Source: Taudactylus pleione (taxonomy: Eukaryota; Chordata; Amphibia; Anura; Myobatrachidae). From it: a DNA stretch of 64,000 nucleotides. The DNA lies in contig JAUIMM010000719.1 in assembly GCA_031769625.1 (NCBI GenBank), forward strand, positions 186,001 to 250,000. The letters run 5' to 3'. Below, piece by piece: positions 23,761-35,097 of this stretch (position 1 is the stretch's first letter; every line of letters starts with the position of its first letter). Made by a program: the position numbers and the translations under genes. Under the pieces are notes generated by a model. That model did no database searches, had not been told where the DNA came from, and saw nothing but the letters and a program-made list of their open reading frames with translations.

Positions 23761-24254
23761 ACCCTATATTTAAAACCAGGTGCCTGGTGCTGGTTCTTAA
23801 ATTACGGTGGAACCCTACTCATTTTGTTCCCCATAATTTTAAAAACCAGGACAGGCTGGCAAGTCTGGGGCTGGTTAGTCTTTAGAGGGGGGGGGGCCCT
23901 ATGTCATTTTTTTAATAAACTTTTAACCCGTTTTTTTACAGGCTAGACCACAACCAGCTTACATATATCTGACTGATATATCTCACTGATATGTGCAGGC
24001 TGCTTGCTTGGGAGAGTTTTGCAGAGAAAATACACTGCAATCTCGGGGGAGTCATATCCTGCAAAACCTGCTACTCGGGGGAGAAATGTCCTGCAAATCC
24101 TGCTACTCGGGGGAGTCATCTCCTGCAAAACCTGCTACTTGGGGCGAAATGTCCTGCAAAACATAGTAGTAGTAGTATCCTTTATTTATATGGAGCCAAA
24201 GTGACTTACAGTACAATACAAGGCAGGACAAAAAATATAAACAGGAACAGTCTA
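23761..24254. other. Unassigned sequence with a small CTACTCGGGGGAG repeat
   Basis: Three copies of a roughly 36-bp unit containing TCCTGCAAAACCTGCTACT occur at about 24,055-24,165. The segment TTTATTTATATGGAGCC near 24,180 resembles an inverted LINE tail. No gene. Confidence 0.4.
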
Positions 24255-24728
24255 AATACCGGCTCCGAAATCCCAACAGCATCGGGATCCCGACTCCAGT
24301 ATCCCAACTGCCGACATCCCAAAGGTAAGTATCAGGAGTTAGCGGAGGGTTAGGGTGTGGGGAGGGGGAGGTTAGGTTTAGGCACCAATGAGGGAGTGTT
24401 AGAATTAGGGTGTGGGGAGGGGGAGGTTAGGTTTAGGCACCGATGAGGGAGCGTTAGGATTAGGGTGTGGGGAGGGGGAGGTTAGGTTTAGGCACTAGGG
24501 GGAAATTAGGATTAGGCACCGATGAGGGAGTGTTAGGTTCAGGGTGCGGGGAGGGGTAGGTTAGGTTCAGCCAGTAGGGAGGAGGTTAGGTTTAGGCATC
24601 GGTGAGAGAGGGGTATGTGTTAGGGACGGGTTAGTGCTATACTTACATATGGGTGTCAGGATTCTGACTGTCAGGGTGGCGCTGTTGGTATTCTGACCAG
24701 AGGCATCCCGACAGCCGGTAATCCATAC
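24255..24728. repeat. GGTTAGGTTTAGGCAC tandem block within a dispersed element
   Basis: Four to five units of about 61 bp containing GTTAGGGTGTGGGGAGGGGG and AGGTTAGGTTTAGGCACC. It is flanked by CCGGCTCCGAAATCCC / CATCCCGACAGCCGG, an inverted-type terminus. This is the opposite orientation of the CCTAACCC blocks elsewhere. Confidence 0.75.
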
Positions 24729-26017
24729 ACAGCCCATATAAACATTGCTGTAACAGCGATCATATCACTCAAATAAGCAGCATGGTGGCAGAAGTGACAG
24801 GGTGAGGCGCCGTTGTAAGGAGTATGGAGTAGAACACTATAAGTAAGGGAAGGAAAAGCATATGAGGGATGAGGGCCCTGCTCGTGAGAGCTTCCACTCT
24901 GTGGTAGAGGGGCAGACAGTCAGAGGTGACACAGATGGGGTAGACAATGAGCATAGATTGAGGGTTGCTATTCGGAAGCGGGGGCACACATATTTGGAAT
25001 GTACTGTATATTTGTAGGAGACCAATGTAATAATAAAATGTAAAACACATAAAGTGACACATGTAATAAGAGCGAGCCGGTGTCCCCACACGCTCAGGGG
25101 ACATACAATACAGATAGTTCCAATGTTCCCCCGCTCTCATGTATTGTTCTAGGCATAAATCAGATAAAAAAGATAATAGTTGATAGTGATATTGGGAGTG
25201 ATGTTCCCGGGGACGCAGTAACACAATACATGTTAGAGGAGAGACACCATTAAGGATTTCCTGCTGCGTAGTGAGACCGGGACTCACTTTTGTTCAGCGC
25301 TGGATGGAGGCTGCTGAATATGTGCATTATACAGTATAATAACCACATATCCTGTACTTGAACACATTTTGTTGCAACATTACACTGTTGTGTTAGCTGT
25401 TAATATCCAGTATAATGTTACATACTATCCCTGTGATACTATGGGTGCTGTCACACTTTGCCAGATGTGCTTTCAATCTTTTCTGACTGTTCCTTTATAT
25501 AATTAATATTACTTCTCGGCCAGGTGCCACACTCCGCCTGATTATGTATTGTGACAATGTCCCCATGTATATTGGCTATGGGCTGTTTTAGGGTTGTGCA
25601 AATATTTAAACGAGAGGGTTGTGCGCTGACTAGGAGGAAGCTGCCAGGGGGAGGTGACTGAGCCCCAGCAGATGTCTCTGCAATCAGACTGAATCAGACT
25701 CTGCGATCAGGACTCTGACCAGAACACAAGCAGCGGACACCCCAATATCATACAGACCCAGGCCCATCAGGTAATCGGGTGCTGGGGATGTCTGAGCATC
25801 TCTCCCATTACTGACAGATGCTAAGTTTCTGACATAACGGAGATGCAGCAGGGAGGGGGGGAAGGAGGAAGAGAAAATGAAAGTAACTTGTACAACACAA
25901 ACAGAAAGGATAATAATTCTGCAACTTCCCAAAGATCATTAACCCGTTAGTTTCCTGGCTGATCAGCAACATATACTTACCAGAATTTCTTCTAAATCAG
26001 ATAAAATAAGAGTAGTG
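24729..26017. other. Unassigned single-copy-looking sequence
   Basis: No repeats recognised. The 172-codon minus frame at 24769-25287 has no recognisable domain and no supporting splice structure. A composition of roughly equal bases suggests unique DNA. Confidence 0.35.
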
Positions 26018-26252
26018 CGGGCCATACACGGTGCGGGGGATCCGACGTCCGGCTCCCACCTCTAACACCCGCATAGCGCTGCATGGGATGGCACATCACA
26101 TCCCCTGAACCTGCAGTAAGATCAGGGGGTGCGATGTACGATCCCGCAGCTGCGCGCTCGCTCCAACATCAGGCCCATACACGGTGCGATATAGCAGCCA
26201 AATCGCACCAGTCCGTCGGATCGGCTGCTTTTTCGCACCGTGTATGGGCACC
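26018..26252. mobile_element. Foldback element (GCCATACACGGTGCG type)
   Basis: GGGCCATACACGGTGCG at the left is complementary to CGCACCGTGTATGGGCA at the right. A second internal copy, GGCCCATACACGGTGCGAT at about 26,173, pairs with the same right arm, so the element holds a nested terminus. Confidence 0.7.
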
Positions 26253-26689
26253 TTGAGTCAGATATAAGGATGACAAACTCGCCTTATTCAAAGTTGGACG
26301 CAAACGGAACTGCGCATGAAAAAATTTAGCATTTTTGTTGCCTATTTAGAGTTGTTTGAATACGCAATTCTGCACCCGCGGCTCACCCCCTCCACGTCCC
26401 TTTGTCGGATCAGGGCCGGCCAGAGTTTACATTTTTTGGTAAGCAAAAAAAGATTCTGGCACCCCTTGGTGGAATAAACCCTCATATTTATATGTTCTTA
26501 TCGCATTTTATTTAAATTTGTTCCTGGAACTGAACTCTTGGCATTCATAACCGATATAAATAGTTGTGGTTGTGTAGTTTGCAATAATCTATTTCTAGTT
26601 GGAATAGTAATATACAAAACGGTTCCACTAAACATCGGAATCCTTAGTAATAAAACACATTAGCCCAGACAGGAAAAGAAAACAAACAC

Positions 26690-27533
26690 ATAGGCCCTCA
26701 CAGAAAAAAAATAAAACACATTCCGTATTTCATTAGCGGCGATAATATCGACCGATTATCACCAATTTATGCACGATATTATTGCACAAGCAAATAATCG
26801 GATAGTGTGAAATTTTCACCATCTCAGATCAGGTGAAAAATCAATGCAAAATCCCTTTTTTTGTCTGAAAATGTGGGGATTTCATTCAGAATCCTTTAGA
26901 CATCCCCCTAATGATAAATTAACCCAAAACCTTGGTTGTAATTTGCATAATTTGGCCAAAAATTACCTGTCAGGTTTTGGGTGAAAAAAAAAATAGTTGA
27001 AAATGGGTTTAACTTATTGGGTCTGGTATTTTGGGGGGCTGTATGGATGGGTCTGGTATTTCGGGGGGCTGTATGGATGGGTCAGGTATTTCGGGGGGCT
27101 GTATGGTTGCGACAGATGTTTTACACATTGTACGTGGTCGCAGCAGGGGTTTTTTTTTAACTGATTTTAAAAATGCGCTTTTACAATACCAGAATATACT
27201 TGCACCCATTTTTACATACCCCCAATTCACGTGCGGCAGAAATTTCCTGGGACAAAAATAGCTTTCTATCATTTTTCACCATTTTTTCATAAATTATAGG
27301 CAACAATGCATTATAAGTACCCTATATAATACACTTCCAAATTGGTTTCCTATGGACGTTAGTCTTTTTCTGGGGTTCTGGGGTTTTCCATGAATGTCCT
27401 GACTTTCTCGTATGTTTTTGCGCGATCATTTATCGCACCTACTCGTTTTCGCCTGGTTTTTTTTCCGGCAATAATATCAAGAAAAATCGTCAAAATCACC
27501 CGATATTATTGGCGCTAATTGAATATGGCCCAT
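26690..27533. mobile_element. AT-rich element with 30-bp terminal inverted repeats
   Basis: CGTATTTCATTAGCGGCGAT at 26,724 is an imperfect complement of ATTATTGGCGCTAATTGAAT near 27,505. The interior carries a three-copy 31-bp minisatellite (27,019-27,110) of GGTCTGGTATTTCGGGGGGC. Confidence 0.55.
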
Positions 27534-27539
27534 GAGGAT

Positions 27540-28400
27540 AATTCAAGTAGCTGCGAGTTTGTAAAAACTCGCACACTTTGCCTTCACGCACGCACTAAAG
27601 ATACACACAATTTAAATAGAAATGCTAATTCCCATTACTTGCAGTGAGTGTTATTATTTTGCTCAATCAAGATAATTGAACATTTCCAGATGCCTAATTA
27701 GGAATTAGGGAGGGGAGTGTCCAAGGGCTCTGTACTGTGGGCCTGATTCATGCTAATCTATTGCGATTGCAATGCTGCCGCAGCACCACGAGGACGCCCA
27801 CTTTACGTTACACGCACATCGGTAATGGTTAGCAAGACTGCAGAAACATCGGTACAATCGAGTAAACATCGGACCCATATGCACAGGTAAGGCAGGTCAG
27901 ACTTCACTCAGGAATTCTCGCTGTGAGGCCTCAGGCTGTGTATGGTTACGTAGTGGCTAATTTATGCACGCCCCTGCAACGTCCCAACGCACTGGCACGC
28001 CTGCGTTCTCCTGACCACCCCACGTCACCACCCATACACCGCACTTCCTGTCAATCACTCTGCCATGGGTCTGCGATGCCTCTGTGATCACAGTCCCAAT
28101 CACAATGGGCTAGATTGCGCACGTGCACTACTATGCATGCGCAGATCGCAACAATCAGCCAATTGCGTGCGTATTAGCAACTGCGTTCCTTGTGGAATCA
28201 TGTCAGTGTCCTGACATTTTTACCTTAAAATAAAGATTTTTCGGTATCTTTTCACACCCTCGGGGAGGTGCGAACAAAACAAGATGAATTTACTCTGAAA
28301 AAGAAATGCGAGTTTGGAATTGAATTCTAAATGCAATCTGCAATGCAAATGTTCCTTTAATTTGCCTCTAAGGACCAAACTTGGACCTACATAGACCCCC
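27540..28400. mobile_element. Family D element interrupted by a family B element
   Basis: Family D sequence runs to GGGCTCTGTACTGTG at 27,738 and resumes as GTCCTGACATTTTTACCTTA after 28,200. The uninterrupted copy at 2840-3520 (other strand) reads through this point. Confidence 0.6.
27739..28200. mobile_element. Dispersed non-autonomous element, family B (nested)
   Basis: Starts GGGCCTGATTCATGCTAATC. The core has TTATGCACGCCCCTGCAACG and CTTCCTGTCAATCACTCTGC. It is inserted in a family D copy. Confidence 0.68.
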
Positions 28401-28439
28401 ACAGGTGCACAGGTGTAGTCATTACTCACTGACACATTT

Positions 28440-28601
28440 CCCAGGTCATCCAGCAGGAGCACAGGTGTAGTCATTACTCACTGACACATTTTAACATATC
28501 TACAGGTAGAGATAATTATTTCACTTGTGATTCTGTGAGGAGACCTGGAAAACATGCAATGTTGGGGGTCCTGAAGACAGAGTTTGAGAGCCTGTGCTAT
28601 G
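28440..28601. mobile_element. Partial copy of the GGTTCTCAAACTCGG foldback MITE
   Basis: CTGTGAGGAGACCTGGAAAA and GGGTCCTGAAGACAGAGTTT match the 21309 copy in reverse complement. Just before it, ACAGGTGTAGTCATTACTCA is duplicated at about 28,408 and 28,462. Confidence 0.65.
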
Positions 28602-30977
28602 TGAAGTGAACTTGATGCAAATATAACATTTTATTTTCTTTAAAATTTAAGGGGATATTTAATAAACGTATCTTTCTCCAAACTTGTTGTGGTCGGAGGC
28701 TGGCCACACGTGTTTAACGGCTGCCGCGGCACTGGCGGGGTTAACCCCCATGCTGCGGTGCCATTTTTAAATACCACAATTAGGTGCTAGTTCCCCTGTA
28801 TTTAATGTATTGCCGGCACTAGGCGCCGTGTGTTTAAATGAAATGTTTTGCTGTGCCGCAGCCCCTGACCTTCCCCTAGTGGCTGAGACGATGATTCATG
28901 TTAACTGTGCTGGGCCAGGGGTGGGGGCTGTATGATGGCGCCGCAGCCCTGGAACATCTGCGGCGGCGAGGCAATGAAAGCTCCACAGTCCACACTGGGG
29001 GCCAAGAGCATGGCTACGACACACCAGCTCCACAGGGACACTGCTGGCCCTTCCGGCTGCTCATCGTGGCCAGGCAGAGGAAGCAGCTGGGGGCTGGGAG
29101 CGCAGCTCCCACTGCCCCAGCTACCTGGCAAGGTGGTAGGCATCGGGTGCTGTGTGTTGTGCTACAGCCACCTCCTGAGACAGCTGGGCTGTGTGCTGGC
29201 TCCCGATGCCCCAGGGCGGCAGGAAGACGTTGCAGCAGGGAAAAGTGTCATGCAGGGGGACTGGGCTAGCCAGCTCCCTGCGCAGCTCTGGTTAATCCCT
29301 GGTGTGCGGCATCAGGGCCACTGTGTGCCGTTTCAGGGTACTGGGAACCTAGCTTCCAGCAACATGGCCGAGTGGCTGCATGCCAGGGGACAGGGAGAGC
29401 CAGCTACCTGGACCCCTGGTGCTGAGGAGGTTGCAGCCTGGGCATGGTCTCAGGCTGCAGAGCTGAAAGCCCTAAGCTGGGGACTAGGAGCTCTGCTCAC
29501 AGTGTCCCAGCATGGAAGGGCTGAGTAAAGTAAAGCCCAGTGCTCACCCAGTTAAAAGCATACATATACACATTGTTAAAAATAAATGTATTTAAAATGT
29601 ATGTGCAGCACTGAGTCCGGACAGCAGGTCCTGGGCTGCGGTGCTGCAAGTGTTTAAAAGTGTTTGAATGTATATTTAATGTATAATTTAAGTAAATGCA
29701 CTTACATGTGATGCTCTGGACAGCCAGGGGATCCAGAGTCCTCCGTGGGCTGCTGGATCCCCCATCCCCTTCCTGAGAAATAAGATGTCCCCCTATGCAG
29801 CCTTATGCCTGGATGTGGTATGAGGGGGTGCATAGGGATCTGGCTTATGCAGCTAGTTAAGTGGGTTTAGGGAGCTTCAAATAGCTTCCCTCCAGTGGCC
29901 AGGGAACTGTGCCCGGGGACCCTGCTTGCCCACCTCTGGAGCTCAGATTCAGGCAGAGGTGGCTGGCTTGGTCCCTAAGCAGAATTCTGGAAGTCGGTTT
30001 TTGGAGGGAAACCTCCCACAGCCCTTGACGAGCCGACTCCTGGGTGGCGACCAAAACACCAGGCAGTCTCAGGCTCAGGGGAGTGACCACTTCCCACTGT
30101 CCATACGGGACAATGTTAAATTTGCATGTGGGCAGCATTCTGTTCTGGGTAGGAGCTCCGGGTCTCCAAGTTCAAGCCCTCTGCCAGCTACCGTGCAGAC
30201 CTAGTCCATTGCGAGGGATCAGGAGGAATCAGCTGACACCAATCAGGGGGAGTGACCGCAGTTAGTCAAATGCATACGCAGCAGAAGTGGTTCCAGGTGC
30301 CGAAGTAGGAGCCTGGGTGTTCGAAAGCGGTTCTGAGTGCCGATAGGAGGAGCTCGGTGGTGGCAGCATCGTTACACACCCACATCGCAGTATGCGGAGT
30401 CAGTGACAGGCGGTCACTGATGGTAAGCAGGAATCCCTGATACCCCAAGGTCTAGTGGGGATCGAAACACCAACCTGTGATCGGGAGTCCGGGCTGGAAG
30501 CCATCCGGTCATATTTGTATTTCACCTAATTTCGCATTTTTTATTTCTCCATATTTAAAAGAAATGTGTTGCTGAGACAGGCGAAGCGATACAGCCTTTA
30601 CCAGAGAACTGTTATGAGATGTTTATCCTCTGCAGTGTGCAGGTGAGCAGGTGCATTGTGGGACCAGGGAGAGTCAGATGCCAAGAAGGGTGCAGCCGGA
30701 GAGCAGTGTGAGAGCGGCGTGGATGTCAATAGGTAAGTTCATGCGTGTTTTTCTTTTTCAGGTGACTTGCTAGGTCCTGTGGCTGGCCATGGGCACCATG
30801 ATCAGTAGCAGCAGTGGCGGGGGCACATGGGCATTTGGGGGGCTTGGTGGCATCGGCCTGAATGGAGGGATTTTTTTGGATGAGGGAGCTGGTGTCAGTG
30901 GCAGATGACCTGGGGGCTGGTGTCAGCGGCCTGTGTGCAGGGGGCAGGTGATGTCAATCCAAAAAATCCCCCCCACG
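28602..30977. other. GC-rich unassigned region
   Basis: Overlapping open frames of 80-198 codons are present because the region is GC-rich, but none shows a recognisable domain or splice-consistent structure. AACATGGCCGAGTGGCTGCA and similar phrases suggest an old repeat. I see no supported gene. Confidence 0.35.
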
Positions 30978-31385
30978 TGATCGACCACCCACAGCTAATG
31001 CAAGCAGCCAGGATGATGATCGCAATGGTCAAGACCATCGTGACCATTGGGCTTGCGACGAGACCCTTGCGGTAGGGTCTTGTTTCTCACAAGCCCCAGT
31101 GTGCTTCTGGCTCCGATGGAGCCGGAAGCACAATACTGACATCACTCTCATGGGAACGCCTCCGTTTGGCCGGCCACCCCTCTGGCCTGCCCACCAAATG
31201 GAGCGAGCTGTCAATCAAAATCGACAGCTTGCCCCCTTTGGTGCGAGACCCGGAGCGACGGACTGGCCGTCGCTATCCGGGTCTCACGCATGCGCAAGAT
31301 GGAGCCGGCTCCGTCGTGCGCACTGGGCCACCATCGACCCGGTTGCGAGTGCACTGCTCTTTTGTGACGGGTCTGAATCAGACCC
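30978..31385. mobile_element. Multi-hairpin non-autonomous DNA element, truncated copy
   Basis: Lacks the left terminus. It keeps GCAATGGTCAAGACCATCGT, GGCTTGCGACGAGACCC, AGCTGTCAATCAAAATCGAC and the right end GGTCTGAATCAGACCC. It abuts the 81-bp array. Confidence 0.65.
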
Positions 31386-34300
31386 AGAGTCCATTATATG
31401 TGTATGGGATTGTAATGCTGATAGCTCAGGTACTGAGGGGAAAGGCTACTTATCACTTTCTGGTACAGAGGCCCATTATATGTGTATGGGAATGTAGTGC
31501 TGGTAGCTCAGGTCCTGAGGGGAAAGGCTACTTATCACCATCTGGTATAGAGGCCCATTATATGTGTATGGGAATGTAGTGCTGATAGCCCAGGTACTGA
31601 GGGGAAAGGTTACTTATCACCATCTGGTACAGAGGCCATTATATGTGTATGGGAATGTAATGCTGATAGCTCAGATACTGAGGGGAAAGGTTACTTATCA
31701 CCATCTGGTATGGAGGCCCATTATATGTGTATGGGAATGTAGTGCTGATAGGTCAGGTACTGAGGGGAAAGGCTACTTATCACCATCTGGTACAGAAGCC
31801 ATTATATGTGTATGGGATTGTAGTGCTGATAGCTCAGGTACTGAGGGGAAAGGCTACTTATCACCATCTGGTATAGAGGCCCATTATATGTGTATGGGAT
31901 TGTAGTGCTGATAGCTCAGGTACTGAGGGGAAAGGCTACTTATCACTATCTGGTACAGAGGCCCATTATATGTGTATGGGAATGTAGTGCTGATAGGTCA
32001 GGTACTGAGGGGAAAGGCTACTTATCACCATCTGGTACAGAAGCCATTATATGTGTATGGGATTGTAGTGCTGATAGCTCAGGTACTGAGGGGAAAGGCT
32101 ACTTATCACCATCTGGTATAGAGGCCCATTATATGTGTATGGGATTGTAGTGCTGATAGCTCAGGTACTGAGGGGAAAGGCTACTTATCACTATCTGGTA
32201 CAGAGGCCCATTATATGTGTATGGGAATGTAGTGCTGGTAGCTCAGGTACTGAGGGGAAAGGCTACTTATCACCATCTGGTACAGAGGTCCATTATATGT
32301 GTATGGGAATGTAGTGCTGATAGCCCAGGTACTGAGGGGAAAGGCTACTTATCACCATCTGGTACAGAGGCCATTATATGTGTATGGGATTGTAATGCTG
32401 ATAGCTCAGGTCCTGAGGGGAAAGGCTACTTATCACATCTGGTATAAAGGCCCATTATATGTCTATGGGAAAGTAGAGCTGGTAGCTCAGGTACTGAGGG
32501 AAAAGGCTACTTATCATCATCTGGTACAGAGGCCCATTATATGTGTATGGGAAAGTAGAGCTGGTAGATCAGGGACTGAGGGGAAAGGCTACTTATCACC
32601 ATCTGGTACAGAGGCCATTATATGTGTATGGGAATGTAGAGCTGGTAGCTCAGGTACTGAGGGGAAAGGCTACTTATTACCATCTGGTACAGAAGCCATT
32701 ATATGTGTATGGGAATGTAGTGCTTATAGCTCAGGTACTGAGGGGAAAGGCTACTTATCACCATCTGGTTCAGAGGCCATTATATGTGTATGGGAATGTA
32801 GAGCTGGTTGCTCAGGTACTGAGGGGAATGGCTACTTATGACCATCTGGTACAGAGGCCATTATATGTGTATGGGAATGTAGAGCTGGTAGCTCAGGTAC
32901 TGAGGGGTAAGGCTACTTATCACCATCTGGTACAGAGGCCATTATATGTGTATCGGAATGTAGTGCTGATAGCTCAGGTACTGAGGGGAAAGGCTACTTA
33001 TCACCATCTGGTACAGAAGCCGTTATATGTGTATGGGAATGTAGTGCTTATAGCTCAGGTACTGAGGGGAAAGGCTACTTATCACCATCTGGTATAGAGG
33101 CCATTATATGTATATGGGAATGTAGTGCTGATAGCTCAGGAACTGAGGGGAAAGGCTACTTATTACCATCTGGTACAGAGGCCATTATATGTGTATGGGA
33201 ATGTAGTGCTGATAGCTCAGGTACTGAGGGGAAAGGCTACTTATCACCATCTGGTACAGAAGCCATTATATGTGTACGGGAATGTAGTGCTGATAGTTCG
33301 TGTACTGAGGGGAAAGGCTACTTATCACCATCTGGTATAGAGGCCATTATATGTGTATGGGAATGTAGTGCTGATAGCTCAGGTACTGAAGGGAAAGGCT
33401 ACTTATCACCATCTGGTACAGAGGCCATTATATGTGTATCGGAATGTAGTGCTGATAGCTCAGGTACTGAAGGGAATGGCTACTTATCACCATCTGGTAC
33501 AGAGGCCCATTTTATGTGTATGGGAATGTAGTGCTGATAGCCCAGGTACTGAGGGGAAAGGCTACTTATCACCATCTGGTACAGAGGCCATTATATGTGT
33601 ATGGGATTGTAATGCTGATAGCTCAGGTCCTGAGGGGAAAGGCTACTTATCACATCTGGTATAAAGGCCCATTATATGTGTATGGGAATGTAGTGCTGAT
33701 AGCTCAGGTACTGAAGGGGAAAGGCTACTTATCACCATCTGGTACAGAGGCCATTATATGTGTATGGGAATGTAGAGCTGGTAGCTCAGGTACTGAGGGG
33801 AAAGGCTACTTATCACCATCTGGTACAGAGGCCATTATATGTGTATGGGAATGTAGTGCTGGTAGCTCAGGTACTGAGGGGAAAGGCTACTTATCACCAT
33901 CTGGTACAGAGGCCATTATATGTGTAGGGGAATGTAGTGCTAATAGCTCAGGTATTGAGGGGAAAGGCTACTTATCACCATCTGGTACAGAGGCCATTAT
34001 ATGTGTATGGGAATGTAGTGCTGATAGTTCGTGTACTGAGGGGAAAGGCTACTTATCGCCATCTGGTACAGAGGCCATTATATGTGTATGGGAATGTAGT
34101 GCTGATAACTCAGGTACTGAAGGGAAAGGCTACTTATCACTATCTGGTACAGAGGCCATTATATGTGTATGGGAATGTAGTGCTGATAGCTCTGGTACTG
34201 ATGGGAAAGGCTACTTATCACCATCTGGTACAGAGGCCCATTATATATGTATGGGAATGTAGTGGTGATAGCTCAGGTACTGAGGGGAAAGGCTACTTAT

Positions 34301-34894
34301 CACCATCTGGTACAGAGGCCATTATATGTGTATAGGAATGTAGTGCTGATAGTTCAGGGACTGAGGGGAAAGGCTACTTATCACCATCTGGTACAGAGGC
34401 CATTATATGTGTATGGGAATGTAGTGCTGATAGCTGAGGTACTGAGGGGAAAGGCTACTTATCACATCTGGTACAGAGGCCATTATATGTGTATGGGATT
34501 GTAGTGCTGATAGCTCAGGTACTGAGGGGAAAGGCTACTTATCACTTTCTGGTACAGAGGCCACTATATGTGTATGGGAATGTAGTGCTGATAGCTCAGG
34601 TACTGAGGGGAAAGGCTACTTATCACCATCTGGTACAGAGGCCATTATATGTGTATGGGAATGTAGTGCTGATAGCTCAGGTACTGAGGGGAAAGGCTAC
34701 TTATCACCATCTGGTACTGAGGCCATTATATGTGTATGGGAATGCAATGCTGATAGCTCAAGTACTGAAGGGGAAAGGCTACTTATCACCATCAAGTACA
34801 GAGGCAATTATATGTGTATAAGAATGTAGTGCTGATAGCTCAGGTACTGAGGGGAAAGGCTGCTTATCGCCATCTGGTACAAAGGCCAATATAT
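31386..34894. repeat. 81-bp minisatellite array, left part (about 43 copies)
   Basis: The unit contains ATTATATGTGTATGGGAATG, TAGTGCTGATAGCTCAGGTA, CTGAGGGGAAAGGCTACTTA and TCACCATCTGGTACAGAGGCC. It is 81 bp (27 codons), so runs of units stay open in all frames that lack a stop, giving artefactual frames of up to 248 codons. Multi-unit blocks are duplicated within the array. The array continues at 39805 after an insertion. Confidence 0.97.
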
Positions 34895-35097
34895 TGTAGC
34901 CGATGATTAATATATGATCTAGTTAAGGGATTAATGTATATATTAAGACTGTATATATTATATATGCTTATAGTGCCATAGGACGTATGGGTATGCTCAT
35001 GACCTCTAGGGAGCTGTGCAGCACCTCAGTAAATTAGTATGCTTTTAGGGTATAATAATAAGTATAAGGTTGTGTATATTTATATATATATATATAT

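Noticed and set aside
24769..25287. 172-codon minus-strand frame
   Set aside because: No recognisable domain or transmembrane organisation that fits a family, and no supporting splice sites.
28898..29528. GC-rich overlapping frames of 123 and 198 codons
   Set aside because: Several frames overlap on both strands, no domain is recognised and no splice structure supports them; the high GC content explains the lack of stops.
30430..30500. Possible tRNA-derived SINE (GGATCGAAACACCAACC resembles a B box)
   Set aside because: No matching A box at the right distance and no cloverleaf could be drawn.
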